From contig CAJMJN010000005.1 of the NCBI GenBank assembly GCA_905213875.1, positions 1-60,885 of the forward strand: a stretch of 60,885 bases of DNA, given 5' to 3'. Shown in pieces: positions 8,504 to 17,905 of this stretch. Within the stretch, counting starts at the first letter, position 1. Each line of letters starts with the position of its first letter. The notes beneath the pieces were generated by a model. That model was not told the origin of the DNA, searched no databases, and saw nothing but the letters and a program-made list of their open reading frames with translations. Source of the DNA: an uncultured Clostridium sp. (GTDB taxonomy: Bacteria; Bacillota; Clostridia; TANB77; CAG-508). A program made the position numbers and the translations under genes.

Positions 8504-9106
8504 ATGGAAGAAAATAAATTAGCAACTCGAAACGAATTAGCTATTGAAGATATCAAAAATTTAATTTATATGATAAGAGGAAAGCAAGTAATGATAGATA
8601 ATGATGTAGCAAATATATATCATTGTGAGACCAAATATTTAAATCGTGTAGTAAAAAGAAATATAGAAAGATTCCCAGAAGAATTTTGTTTTCAATTAAC
8701 TGAAGATGAGTTTGAAGTTTTAAGGTGCCAATTTGTCACCTTAAACAAAAACGGAAGAGGACAACATAGAAAATATTTGCCATATGTATTTACGGAACAG
8801 GGTATTGCAATGTTATCTGCTTTATTAAAAAGTGATGTAGCAGTACGTGTTAGTATAAATATTATGAAAGCATTTATTGAAATGCGAAAATTTTTAATGA
8901 TTAATGGACAAATATTTGAAAGACTGTCAAGCGTAGAAAATAAGTTATTAGAACATGATAAAAAAATTGATAAAGTTTTTAATAGTCTTCAATTAGAAGA
9001 GAATATAAAACAAAGAATATTTTTTGATGGTCAAATATATGATGCATATAGCTTAATAATTGATATTATAAAAAAAAGCAAAGAAAAAAATTTTAATAAT
9101 AGATAA
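8504..9106 (+). CDS. ORF6N-domain protein, 5' part of a frameshifted gene
   Basis: 200 residues as read. Residues 14-130 are a typical ORF6N domain (phage antirepressor-related DNA-binding domain): IRGKQVMIDNDVANIY, RFPEEFCFQLTEDEF, YVFTEQGIAMLSALLKS and the helix INIMKAFIEMRKF. A short coiled coil follows (LSSVENKLLEHDKKIDKVF). The normal continuation FFDGQIYDAY...IIDIIKK runs into an A-run at 9070-9077, where one extra base shifts the frame and the protein ends KSKEKNFNNR. Removing one A restores a 305-residue protein. It is on the plus strand, among minus-strand genes, with its own promoter, as expected of an acquired gene. Confidence 0.8.
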   Translation: MEENKLATRNELAIEDIKNLIYMIRGKQVMIDNDVANIYHCETKYLNRVVKRNIERFPEEFCFQLTEDEFEVLRCQFVTLNKNGRGQHRKYLPYVFTEQGIAMLSALLKSDVAVRVSINIMKAFIEMRKFLMINGQIFERLSSVENKLLEHDKKIDKVFNSLQLEENIKQRIFFDGQIYDAYSLIIDIIKKSKEKNFNNR

Positions 9107-9422
9107 TTATATAGATGATAGTGTCTTAAAAATGCTAACAAAAAAGAATAACAACGTTGAAGTTGTAATATTAACTTCTGATAAAAGTAATATACAAAAA
9201 ATTGATATTCAAAAATTTAATAAAGAATATCCTTTATTGAAAATTGGTAAAACAAATAAATTTCATGATAGGTTTATTATAATAGATAATAAAGAAATGT
9301 ATCATTTAGGAGCATCCATAAAGGACTTAGGAAAAAAGTGCTTTGGAATTAATAAAATTGAAGATTTAGACATTATTAAAAAAATTCTTGATTATAAAAC
9401 TAAAAGAGATAGGAATTTATAA
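9072..9422 (+). pseudogene. 3' part of the frameshifted ORF6N gene (PLD-like C-terminal domain)
   Basis: Read in the shifted frame from the A-run, the sequence gives KKAKKKILIIDNYIDDSVLK, then MLTKKNNNVEVVILTSDK, KFHDRFIIIDNKEMYHLGAS and a C-terminus matching full-length ORF6N proteins. The IDNYID...HDRF(IIID)...GAS arrangement resembles a degenerate phospholipase-D-like fold. A separate start at 9132 (ATG) has no ribosome-binding site, so independent translation is unlikely. The two halves are probably one gene broken by a single-base A-run change, or joined at low level by slippage. Confidence 0.7.
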
Positions 9423-9438
9423 ATTTCCTACCTCTTTT
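9402..9438. terminator. Bidirectional terminator between the ORF6N gene and the surface protein
   Basis: AAAAGAGATAGGAATTT (9402-9418) pairs with AAATTTCCTACCTCTTTT (9421-9438). The left arm overlaps the last ORF6N codons. The convergent surface-protein gene ends 30 bases away and can use the same hairpin. Confidence 0.65.
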
Positions 9439-9467
9439 ATCTAACAATATTAATGTAATCTACTTAA

Positions 9468-12400
9468 TTATAATATATATTTTTTAATTAAGAATACACC
9501 ACCTGCTAATGTTACTAATACAATTCCACCTAATGTGAAATATGTTCTAGCAGCACCTGTGCTTACTGATAACATTACTGGAGCATCATCTATATCATCT
9601 TCTCCTGGTTTTTTGTTATCTGGAGTTGAATCTTTATCTGGTATATTATAATCATTGTAATCTTTGGATATTTCTGCTGTATTTACTTTTAATCCCATAT
9701 TATCTGCATTATTAATCCATGTTAACACTACTTCTACATCTGCATATTCTCCTGGTTGCAATAATGTATTTGCTAATGCATCTGTTGTAATTATATTATC
9801 ACTTACTTGTGTCCATTGTGAATTATCTTCTGCTAAGAATTTTAATCCTTCTGGTATATAATCTTTTACTTCTTTTGCATATCCTGCAATTTCACCTTCA
9901 TTTATTACACGGATTGAATATCTAAATTTAACTGTTACATCATTTATATGTTTTCTATGTAAATCTACTTTTACAATTTCTTCTGGATCATCATATGGTT
10001 GATGTCCTGTTTCTGTAATTGTTGTTCCATTTTTGTCTGTTACTATTGCTTGTGTTACCCATTTTCTTAATGCTAAATCAAATGTTTTTACTATTACCTT
10101 TTCAAAGTCATCATCATCTTGTTGTCCTGGTACATAGTCACCTTTTTCATTATCTTTATATCCTGGTAAATCACTGTCTGATGGCAATTTTACATTTCCT
10201 GGTTGTGAATCTCTATCTGTAACATTGTTTTTATTTTCATCTTTACATTCTGTTATATCTGCTATATTTGTGATATTTTCACTTGTTTTTGCATTTTCAG
10301 ATACTTTACACATAATTGGAACTTCTACATAAGATAATACATATTTTCCATTTTCATCTTTTTCTGCATTTTTAACTAAACTATTTTCTAAATATTTAGT
10401 TGTAACTGTTCTTCCATCATCTGAAACTGTCCATCCATATTTTTTGTTGTAATCATTATCAACAAATTCTAAATATGGAGGTAAGTGATCTTTTATTTCT
10501 GTTGCATATCCGCTGATGTCGCCTTCATTATATACTCTTAACATATATACAACCATATCATTTTGTTTTACTAATACAGGTTCTTTTGTATGGTTATATA
10601 TTGCTGTTGTTATTAATTTTCCATTTTCATCATTTGTATTTAATTTTGATGTATCTACAACTGGTGCTCTTTTATATGAACCATCTGCATTTTTCAAATA
10701 TTCATCATTGTCAATTTGTCCATCTTCACTTACTGCTATTATGAATTTTCTTAATGCTAAGTCAAATGATTTTAAAATTATATTATCATAATCTTCGTCA
10801 TCTTCGTATTTTTTCCAAATATCAGGATCTGAGTCTCTATCATCAACATCATTTCCATCTTTATCTGAATCTTTTGAAATACATGCTTCATTTCTTATTA
10901 CTGTTCCTAAATCATCTGATGTTACTTTAAATTTAACTGATATTTCTTTATAATATAAATCATTTTCAGTTTTTGTTCCATCATTATTTCCAAATGCCTT
11001 AATTACGTTTCCGCCAACTGTTGTTTCATTTTCTTTTGATAAGTATGCTGTAGATATTTGTGTTATTTTATCTTTACTGTCATTATATTTAAAATTACTC
11101 CATAAGTATTTTTGGTTGAATTCTATTGCTGATTTTTCTTCATCTGTTAATGTTGAATCAGTTTTTAATTCTTCCCCTTCTTTTTCTGACCATAAGAATT
11201 CTAATCCCTCTGGAACATCTTCTGTTATTTCTGATGCATATCCATCTATTGTTCCTTCATTATATATTCTAAATGTATATGTTACTATGTCACCTTTTTT
11301 AACTCCAACAGGTTGTTTATTTAATGTGTAATCAGCTGTTGTAATTAATTTTCCGTCTGCTCCTATTGTGTTTAATTTACTAACATCTACTTTTTCAATT
11401 CTTTCTGGTACATTTTGATTATTTACTGATGTAATTCTTTTTATTAATTTTAAGTCAAAAGATTCTGGCATTAAAATTAATTTTTCAAAGTCATCATCAT
11501 CTTGTTGTCCTTTATAATAATAATCTTTATCTGTTAAGTCTTCTTTATTTCCGTTTCCTGTGTAATCTGACATATTGTCTTTGTTTACATCTGGTTTTGT
11601 TGATGGTTCTGAATCTCTATCAGCACCTGTTTGATTTGTTATTGTTACATTTGTTTCACCATTTATTTCTTCTGAAATATAAGCAACATTTGTTAATACT
11701 CTACTATTTGTCATATCTGGTTTAGCTTCAACTGTACATTCAATTTCAATAGTTTCTGAAGCTAAGTTTCCAGTTGTATATCCTGTTAAATTATCTGTAT
11801 TTCCTGATTTTCTTACTAAGTTTAATGTATTTGTAGATTCATTATAAGAACCTAAATCAAAATTTCCACTAATTATTTGACTAAATTTTAATCCAGTTGG
11901 TAATTGATCTACTACTTTTGTAGCACGTCCTGCTGCTTCTCCTTCATTATATATAGTAATTTTATATGTAACTTTATCTCCTGTTTTTACTATTACTGGG
12001 TCTTTTTTATGTTTGTATGTAGCTGTTGTTCCTGCCCCTAAAGTTGACTCATCAATATTTGGTACCCTTGAATTTGCTCCTGTTAATTCAACACCATTTA
12101 ATTTTGTTATATATTTTCTTAATGCTAAGTCAAATGTTTTTTCATTTGGTTTTACTGTTAATGTTGTTTCATCTGATTCTGGTGTTTTTGATGGTATCAT
12201 TACAGGTTGTTCTTGATTATTTTTTGTTGAAGCCCATAATGTTAATTTTGTATTATTATAATTTATTTTTATTGAAACAGAAAGACTTGTTATACTATCT
12301 TTTGGTACTGATATATAGAAATCTTGTCCAACTAAATCTTTTACAGTTTTATTTTGAGTAACTTCTGCTTTATTACTATCTAATAATTTATAATTACTCA

Positions 12401-13379
12401 TTGTTGTGTCACCATTTTTTACTACAAAGTCTATTGTATATGGTGTTGAATTTCCTTTTGTTTTTGAAATATTAATTGGTCCTACTATATAATTTGATCC
12501 TGATACTTCATAATTTAATGTTTTAGTTTCAACTTTTGCAGGAGCACCTGATGTTGTTGCTGAATTTGTATAGTTATTTGCGTTCTTTATAGCTGTTTGA
12601 ATTAAATAATTATATAATATTTCAGCTTGTTCTTGTCTTTGTCTTCCTTCTTGAGTTCCTAAATTATAATCTCCTAAACTCTTATATGTTACTCCATCTG
12701 TTGTGTAATTTAACCAACCTGTATTTTGTGTTTTATCATATTTTCCATTTTCTTCACCATAATTTGTAAAATACCATATTGCTGCTTGTTGAACTGCTGA
12801 TATATCATCTTTTGTTAAAAGTACATCATATGCTTCTGACATTATTCCTGCTTCAGCCAAATAGTTTGTTTTAGTTGTATTATCTGTTTCGTTATCAACT
12901 AAATATAGCATATCTGCTAAAGCTAATAATGCATCATATTTACTTACTGTTGTACTTCCACTTGTTACATTTCCTTCTACAATGCTTTTTAGAGTTTCAT
13001 TTTGTGCTTTTATTTGATCTCTTTCAGTTTTCATGTCGAAAAATACATTGTATTCTGCACGTTTATGTGTATTACTAAATCCTACACCAGCTTTTACACA
13101 ATATATGTTTTTACTTCCATTTGCTTTTTCTTGTGCGTTATCATCTGCACTTGTATACTCTAAAATGTTCCATATTTTTGCTGCATTTCCTGTTGAGCCA
13201 TTTGTATTTGGATCTCCTATTGCATATCCAAAGTTAGGTGTATCATTTTTTCTTAATTCTGTAATACCCAAATACAAAGGTGTAGTTGCTGTTGCTGCTT
13301 GTACACTTGGTGCTAACATTCCTAATAAAAGTGTAATGACTAAAATCACTACTGAAAATAAGATTCCCTTCTGTCTCAT
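9468..13379 (-). CDS. Large surface protein: thioester domain plus four DUF11-like modules
   Basis: 1303 residues. Residues 1-28 are a signal peptide ending SVQA. The head (about 30-280) looks like a thioester domain: Cys94 in IYCVKAG and Gln198 in QQAAIWYFTNYGEE are placed to form a Cys-Gln thioester, used by Gram-positive adhesins to bind host surfaces covalently. Four related modules begin FDL.L.K at about 416, 641, 872 and 1100, each with VKxGDxVxYxxRIYNEGxxxGYA and LPxGLxF, the DUF11/conserved-repeat pattern. Acidic linkers such as GQQDDDDFEK separate them. The C-terminus has a membrane helix (YFTLGGIVLVTLAGGVFLI) and KKYIL tail but no LPxTG motif, so it is membrane-anchored rather than sortase-linked. 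RBS is AAAGGAGAG. It is encoded alone, with its own promoter. Confidence 0.85.
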   Translation of the reverse strand: MRQKGILFSVVILVITLLLGMLAPSVQAATATTPLYLGITELRKNDTPNFGYAIGDPNTNGSTGNAAKIWNILEYTSADDNAQEKANGSKNIYCVKAGVGFSNTHKRAEYNVFFDMKTERDQIKAQNETLKSIVEGNVTSGSTTVSKYDALLALADMLYLVDNETDNTTKTNYLAEAGIMSEAYDVLLTKDDISAVQQAAIWYFTNYGEENGKYDKTQNTGWLNYTTDGVTYKSLGDYNLGTQEGRQRQEQAEILYNYLIQTAIKNANNYTNSATTSGAPAKVETKTLNYEVSGSNYIVGPINISKTKGNSTPYTIDFVVKNGDTTMSNYKLLDSNKAEVTQNKTVKDLVGQDFYISVPKDSITSLSVSIKINYNNTKLTLWASTKNNQEQPVMIPSKTPESDETTLTVKPNEKTFDLALRKYITKLNGVELTGANSRVPNIDESTLGAGTTATYKHKKDPVIVKTGDKVTYKITIYNEGEAAGRATKVVDQLPTGLKFSQIISGNFDLGSYNESTNTLNLVRKSGNTDNLTGYTTGNLASETIEIECTVEAKPDMTNSRVLTNVAYISEEINGETNVTITNQTGADRDSEPSTKPDVNKDNMSDYTGNGNKEDLTDKDYYYKGQQDDDDFEKLILMPESFDLKLIKRITSVNNQNVPERIEKVDVSKLNTIGADGKLITTADYTLNKQPVGVKKGDIVTYTFRIYNEGTIDGYASEITEDVPEGLEFLWSEKEGEELKTDSTLTDEEKSAIEFNQKYLWSNFKYNDSKDKITQISTAYLSKENETTVGGNVIKAFGNNDGTKTENDLYYKEISVKFKVTSDDLGTVIRNEACISKDSDKDGNDVDDRDSDPDIWKKYEDDEDYDNIILKSFDLALRKFIIAVSEDGQIDNDEYLKNADGSYKRAPVVDTSKLNTNDENGKLITTAIYNHTKEPVLVKQNDMVVYMLRVYNEGDISGYATEIKDHLPPYLEFVDNDYNKKYGWTVSDDGRTVTTKYLENSLVKNAEKDENGKYVLSYVEVPIMCKVSENAKTSENITNIADITECKDENKNNVTDRDSQPGNVKLPSDSDLPGYKDNEKGDYVPGQQDDDDFEKVIVKTFDLALRKWVTQAIVTDKNGTTITETGHQPYDDPEEIVKVDLHRKHINDVTVKFRYSIRVINEGEIAGYAKEVKDYIPEGLKFLAEDNSQWTQVSDNIITTDALANTLLQPGEYADVEVVLTWINNADNMGLKVNTAEISKDYNDYNIPDKDSTPDNKKPGEDDIDDAPVMLSVSTGAARTYFTLGGIVLVTLAGGVFLIKKYIL

Positions 13380-13423
13380 TTTTTTCTCTCCTTTACATAT
13401 TAAAATATAATCTTACTGTCTAT

Positions 13424-13451
13424 ATTTTACTATATTTTTATTGTTAGTCAA
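13424..13451 (-). promoter_or_regulatory. Promoter of the surface-protein gene
   Basis: On the minus strand, TTGACT (13446-13451), a 16-base spacer, TAAAAT (13424-13429), about 45 bases ahead of the start codon. The remaining 230 bases up to dacF (13452-13680) show no other gene; the dacF promoter there is not obvious. Confidence 0.5.
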
Positions 13452-13680
13452 TAGGCTGATTTTTGTATGTTTTAACATGTTTTTCCATACGCTCTAATTG
13501 CCTACGGATATAGCTTTTTAAAACTTTCTATTTTTGATCACCCTCACATTACAATTATATTACATTTTCGTCACAAAATCAACATTTTATGTGAATTTAA
13601 TCGTAGTTTTTGTAATTCCCTAGGCTTTGCTTTGTTACATATTCTTTAGTTTTTTTTCATATAAATTAAATGGTGATATT

Positions 13681-14886
13681 ATGTCTTTTAGAAAATTTAT
13701 AAAAAAATTAGTATTATTCTTTTTTGTTGTATTTTTTATTAATTACTTCTATTTTAATAATAATTTTGTTTTAGGAAATGATTTGAGTATTAATGCACGT
13801 TCATATGTAGTATTAGATAGAAAAAGTAAAAAAATTTTAATTGGTGAAAATGAGTATACAAAAGCTAAAATGGCTTCTACAACTAAAATTATGACTGCTA
13901 CAATAATTTTAGAAAATTGTAACTTAGATGATATTGTTACAATCTCAAAAAAATCAGCAAATACAGGTGGTTCTCGTTTAGGTTTAAAAACTAATGATAA
14001 AATTAGTGTTTTGAATTTATTATATGGATTACTTCTTTGTTCTGGCAATGATGCTGCTGTTGCCCTTGCTGAATATTGTTCAGGTTCTATTCCTGAATTT
14101 TGCAATTTGATGAATCAAAAAGCTATTGAATTAGGATTAACTAATTCACATTTCGAAACTCCTCATGGCTTAGATTCAGATGGTCATTATACAACAGCAT
14201 ATGAACTTGCATTAATCACAGATTATGCACTAAAAAACAGTACCTTTGTAAAAATAGTTAATACTAAAAATCATACTATACAAATTAATAATTATCCTAA
14301 AAATTTGTCTAATACTAATGAATTGTTAGGCGTACTAGATGGCGTATATGGTGTAAAAACTGGATTTACAAATGGTGCTAATAGATGTTTAGTAACTGCT
14401 TGTAAAAGAAATGATATGGATTTAATTTGTATTGTATTGGGTTGTGATACAAAAAAGTTTAGAGGTCAAGATAGTACAAAACTTATAAATTACTGTTTTG
14501 ACAATTTTGAATATGTTAACATTAGAAATTTATTGACCCATAAACTTAATGATTGGAAAAATGATAATAAAAACTATTTTAATATAATAAAAGGTGTTTC
14601 TACTAAATTAGATATAAAATTTTCTGATCCGTCTTCTGATGTTATTCCTATAAAAAAAGATGAAATTAACAATATTAATGTTAGATTTTCGATTAACAAA
14701 AATTTAGCTGCCCCTATTACTGTTGACAATATTATTGGAAATTATGAGATTTTTTCTTCTACTAATACAATTTACAGTGGTGATATTATTTCAAATAATG
14801 CTATAGATAAGAAAAACATAAAATATTACTTGTTTGATTTTCTTAAAAATTATTCTAATACTCTTAATTCTTGTTTAGAATTTTAA
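13681..14886 (+). CDS. dacF: D-alanyl-D-alanine carboxypeptidase, DacF-like (peptidase S11)
   Basis: 401 residues from ATG 13681 (MSFRKFIKK). An upstream TTG at 13627 has no ribosome-binding site. Residues 8-30 are a hydrophobic signal/anchor. The penicillin-binding protein triad is complete: STTK at 66-69, SGN at 121-123 and KTG at 226-228. A C-terminal PBP5-like beta domain follows. S11 enzymes remove the terminal D-Ala from peptidoglycan pentapeptides outside the membrane; DacF-type members act in spore-cortex cross-linking, but vegetative DacA cannot be excluded. It converges with acpP and shares a terminator. Confidence 0.9.
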   Translation: MSFRKFIKKLVLFFFVVFFINYFYFNNNFVLGNDLSINARSYVVLDRKSKKILIGENEYTKAKMASTTKIMTATIILENCNLDDIVTISKKSANTGGSRLGLKTNDKISVLNLLYGLLLCSGNDAAVALAEYCSGSIPEFCNLMNQKAIELGLTNSHFETPHGLDSDGHYTTAYELALITDYALKNSTFVKIVNTKNHTIQINNYPKNLSNTNELLGVLDGVYGVKTGFTNGANRCLVTACKRNDMDLICIVLGCDTKKFRGQDSTKLINYCFDNFEYVNIRNLLTHKLNDWKNDNKNYFNIIKGVSTKLDIKFSDPSSDVIPIKKDEINNINVRFSINKNLAAPITVDNIIGNYEIFSSTNTIYSGDIISNNAIDKKNIKYYLFDFLKNYSNTLNSCLEF

Positions 14887-14944
14887 AATATGTTTATGTT
14901 ATTTTTTATTTCAAACTGATAAAATTAACATGTATTATAAATTT

Positions 14945-14986
14945 AAAAGCTATAAAAACATATTATTATACATTTTTATAGCTTTT
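14945..14986. terminator. Bidirectional terminator between dacF and acpP
   Basis: AAAAGCTATAAAAA (14945-14958) pairs with TTTTTATAGCTTTT (14973-14986), with a T run on the plus strand and an A/T-rich arm serving the minus strand. It lies 60 bases after dacF and directly after acpP. Confidence 0.75.
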
Positions 14987-14989
14987 TTA

Positions 14990-15232
14990 TTATTTTACGT
15001 TTTCTTTTATGTAGTCAACTACATCTCCAACTGTTACAACTTTTTCAGCATCACTATCTGGAATTTCTATATCAAATTCTTCTTCTAATGCCATAACTAA
15101 TTCAACTATATCTAATGAATCAGCTCCTAAATCATCTATGAAAGATGCTTCCATTGTAACAGCGCTTTCTGAAACGCCTAATTGTTCAACAATAATTCCT
15201 TTTACTTTTTCTAAAACTTCTTCTGAACTCAT
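14990..15232 (-). CDS. acpP: Acyl carrier protein
   Basis: 80 residues from ATG 15232. The 4'-phosphopantetheine site is S39 in GADSLDIVELVMALEEEF, with the usual acidic helix. A GTG five codons upstream lies directly against the AGGAGG site (no spacer), while the ATG is 14 bases from it, so the ATG is preferred but not certain. ACP carries growing acyl chains in fatty-acid and phospholipid synthesis. It lies downstream of plsX on the same strand with a gap of about 135 bases, a common pairing, although fabD, fabG and fabF are missing here. Confidence 0.95.
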   Translation of the reverse strand: MSSEEVLEKVKGIIVEQLGVSESAVTMEASFIDDLGADSLDIVELVMALEEEFDIEIPDSDAEKVVTVGDVVDYIKENVK

Positions 15233-15368
15233 AATCTTTGAGTTCACCTCCTCTCAAGTTTGCAAATGATATATTTGATATTTCATTTATATTATATGTT
15301 TGTGTTTTTGTCAAGTCAAATTCAAATATTTTCATAATTTTATACTACTAGGTCAGCTAACCATAAAA

Positions 15369-16397
15369 TTAACTATTTTTTCTTTGTTTTTCAAATTCTT
15401 CTATCATTTTATCAACTGCTTTATTTTCAACAAATTTCTCTGCTTGTATTATAGTATATTCAAATAATATTGCATCACTACTGCCATGCGCTTTTACTAC
15501 TGGTTTTTTTACTCCTAAAAATAAAGCTCCACCATATGATTTATAATCCATAGCTTTTGATAATGATTTTATTGGTTTTTTTGCTATTAAATATGAAATT
15601 TTAGCAAATAAATTTTGTGTAAAACTTTCTACTAAACTTTTCTTTACAAATTTTCCTAGTCCTTCTGTTGTTTTTAAAAATACATTTCCTGTAAATCCAT
15701 CAGTTACAATAGCATCTATTTTTCCTGAAAATGCATCTCTTCCCTCAACATTTCCTACAAAATTAATTCCTAGTTCTTTTGATTTTTCTTTTAATAAATT
15801 ATAACTTTCTCTTACTAATTCATTTCCTTTTGTTTCTTCTGTTCCTATATTTAATAATCCTATTGCTGGACTTTCAATTCCAAATGTGTTTTTTAAATAA
15901 ATACTAGACATTTGTGCAAATTGTAATAAATTTATTGGCTTGCAATTTGTATTTGAACCTGCATCTATTAAAAGTAATTGACTTTTATAAGCTGGTAATA
16001 TTCCTGCCAATGCTGGTCTATCTATTCCTTTTATTCTTCCAACAATTAAAGTAGCACCTGTTAATAATGCTCCTGAATTACCTGCTGAAATAAATACATC
16101 TCCTTCATCTTGTTTTAACATATTAAATCCTACAACCATTGAAGAATCTTTTTTATGTCTTATTGCAACTGTTGGCTGATCTTCCATTTCTATTGTTTCT
16201 GTTGCATTATGTATTTTTAGTCTATCTGAAATTTCTTCTATTTCCTTTCCATAGAATTCTTTTACTTTTTTTCTTATTACTTCTTCTTTTCCTACTAATA
16301 CTATTTCTGCTTTTACTTTATTTACAGCATTAACTGCTCCTTTTATATTTGCATCTGGTGCATTATCTCCACCCATTGCATCTAATATAATTCTCAT
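15369..16397 (-). CDS. plsX: Phosphate acyltransferase PlsX
   Basis: 342 residues, full length. Opens MRIILDAMGGDNAP, a PlsX hallmark, with later VFISAGNSGALLTGA, NTNCKPINLLQFAQMSSIY, GRDAFSGKIDAIVTDGFTGN and GGALFLGVKKPVVKAHGSSD. It converts acyl-ACP to acyl-phosphate, the donor for PlsY, as a peripheral membrane enzyme at the start of phospholipid synthesis. It is followed by acpP, which supplies its substrate. fapR and rpmF, often upstream, are replaced by the tuf terminator. RBS is GGGGGAAAC before ATG. Confidence 0.96.
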   Translation of the reverse strand: MRIILDAMGGDNAPDANIKGAVNAVNKVKAEIVLVGKEEVIRKKVKEFYGKEIEEISDRLKIHNATETIEMEDQPTVAIRHKKDSSMVVGFNMLKQDEGDVFISAGNSGALLTGATLIVGRIKGIDRPALAGILPAYKSQLLLIDAGSNTNCKPINLLQFAQMSSIYLKNTFGIESPAIGLLNIGTEETKGNELVRESYNLLKEKSKELGINFVGNVEGRDAFSGKIDAIVTDGFTGNVFLKTTEGLGKFVKKSLVESFTQNLFAKISYLIAKKPIKSLSKAMDYKSYGGALFLGVKKPVVKAHGSSDAILFEYTIIQAEKFVENKAVDKMIEEFEKQRKNS

Positions 16398-16490
16398 TTT
16401 GTTTCCCCCATTTTTTTGTCTTATTTCATTTTATTTGTAATATGTTTATTTTATTATTCTTTTATAAAAAAAGCAAGTATTTTAGCATAA

Positions 16491-16523
16491 AAAATAACAA
16501 GAGTCGAAACTCTTGTTATTTTT
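16491..16523 (-). terminator. Terminator of the str operon (after tuf)
   Basis: AATAACAAGAGT and ACTCTTGTTATT form a perfect 12-bp stem around a 4-base loop. On the minus strand it is followed by a T-rich stretch. It lies 10 bases after the tuf stop. Confidence 0.85.
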
Positions 16524-16532
16524 GAATATTTA

Positions 16533-17735
16533 TTATTCAATTATATCAGCTACAACTCCTGAACCAACTGTTCTACCACCTTCACGAATAGCGAATCTTA
16601 ATCCTTTTTCGATAGCGATAGGTGTGATTAATTCGATTGTCATAGATACGTTATCACCTGGCATAACCATTTCTGTTCCAGCAGGTAATTCTATAACACC
16701 TGTAACGTCTGTTGTTCTGAAATAGAATTGTGGTCTATATCCATTGAAGAATGGTGTATGACGTCCACCTTCTTCTTTAGTTAATACGTAAACTTCTGAA
16801 GTGAATTTTGTATGTGGATGAATTGTTCCTGGTTTACAGATAACTTGTCCTCTTTCGATTTCTTTTCTATCAATACCACGTAATAGAACACCGATATTGT
16901 CACCAGCTTCTGCTTGGTCTAATAGTTTTCTGAACATTTCAACACCTGTTACAACAGTTTTCTTTCTTTCTGTTGTTAAACCAATGATTTCAACTTCGTC
17001 TTGTAATTTAACTTCTCCTCTTTCTACTCTACCTGTAGCAACTGTACCACGACCTGTGATTGTGAATACGTCTTCTACTGGCATTAAGAATGGTTGGTCA
17101 ATTGGTCTTTCTGGTGTTGGGATGTAGCTATCTACTGCATCCATTAATTCTTTAATTGGTGCATAAACAGGATCATTAGGATCTGTTGATGTAGATTCTA
17201 GAACATTTAATGAAGATCCTTTTATAATTGGAATTTCATCTCCTGGGAAACCATATTCTGATAATAAGTCTCTAACTTCCATTTCTACTAATTCTAATAA
17301 TTCTGGATCATCAACCATATCACATTTGTTTAAATATACTACAATATATTTAACACCAACTTGTCTAGCAAGTAAGATATGTTCTCTTGTTTGAGGCATT
17401 GGTCCATCAGCTGCAGAAACAACTAATATAGCACCATCCATTTGAGCAGCACCTGTGATCATGTTTTTAACATAGTCAGCGTGACCTGGACAGTCAACGT
17501 GTGCATAGTGTCTGTTATCTGTTTCGTATTCAACGTGAGCTGTATTGATTGTGATTCCTCTAGCTTTTTCTTCTGGAGCACCATCGATTTGATCATATGC
17601 TTCGAATTTAGCTTTTCCTAATAATGATAAATATTTTGTAATAGCAGCTGTTGTTGTTGTTTTACCGTGGTCTACGTGACCGATTGTACCGATATTAACG
17701 TGTGGCTTTGTTCTTTCAAATTTTGCTTTTGCCAT
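16533..17735 (-). CDS. tuf: Translation elongation factor Tu
   Basis: 400 residues. G1 GHVDHGKT at 19-26, DCPGHADYVKNM (G3) and NKCD (G4) are intact, followed by domains 2 and 3 (GRGTVATGRVERG; FFNGYRPQFYFRTTDVTG). It delivers aminoacyl-tRNA to the ribosome as the GTP form. It is the last gene of the rpsL-rpsG-fusA-tuf operon, with RBS AAAGGAGG. The 170-base gap to fusA holds AT-rich imperfect inverted repeats and may carry an internal promoter, but none is clear. Confidence 0.99.
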   Translation of the reverse strand: MAKAKFERTKPHVNIGTIGHVDHGKTTTTAAITKYLSLLGKAKFEAYDQIDGAPEEKARGITINTAHVEYETDNRHYAHVDCPGHADYVKNMITGAAQMDGAILVVSAADGPMPQTREHILLARQVGVKYIVVYLNKCDMVDDPELLELVEMEVRDLLSEYGFPGDEIPIIKGSSLNVLESTSTDPNDPVYAPIKELMDAVDSYIPTPERPIDQPFLMPVEDVFTITGRGTVATGRVERGEVKLQDEVEIIGLTTERKKTVVTGVEMFRKLLDQAEAGDNIGVLLRGIDRKEIERGQVICKPGTIHPHTKFTSEVYVLTKEEGGRHTPFFNGYRPQFYFRTTDVTGVIELPAGTEMVMPGDNVSMTIELITPIAIEKGLRFAIREGGRTVGSGVVADIIE

Positions 17736-17905
17736 TTTAAAATTCCTCCTTTTTTTGCTATTTAAATCGAAATTTAATTAGCTATTATATAATTAAATTT
17801 AATAACTTTGTTGCATTTGCATTTTATAACATTTCTGTAAAAAATGCAAGCTTTTACAGTGAAATTCCTGTAACTTAACTAATTTAGTATTAATATACAC
17901 TAAAA

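Noticed and set aside
13627..13680. N-terminal extension of DacF from a TTG
   Set aside because: No RBS precedes it, and the ATG at 13681 gives a normal basic-then-hydrophobic signal sequence.
17761..17905. Another long hairpin in the fusA-tuf gap
   Set aside because: Only short, patchy inverted repeats are visible (GCATTTTA...TAAAAAATGC); pairing does not extend over the gap as in the other elements.
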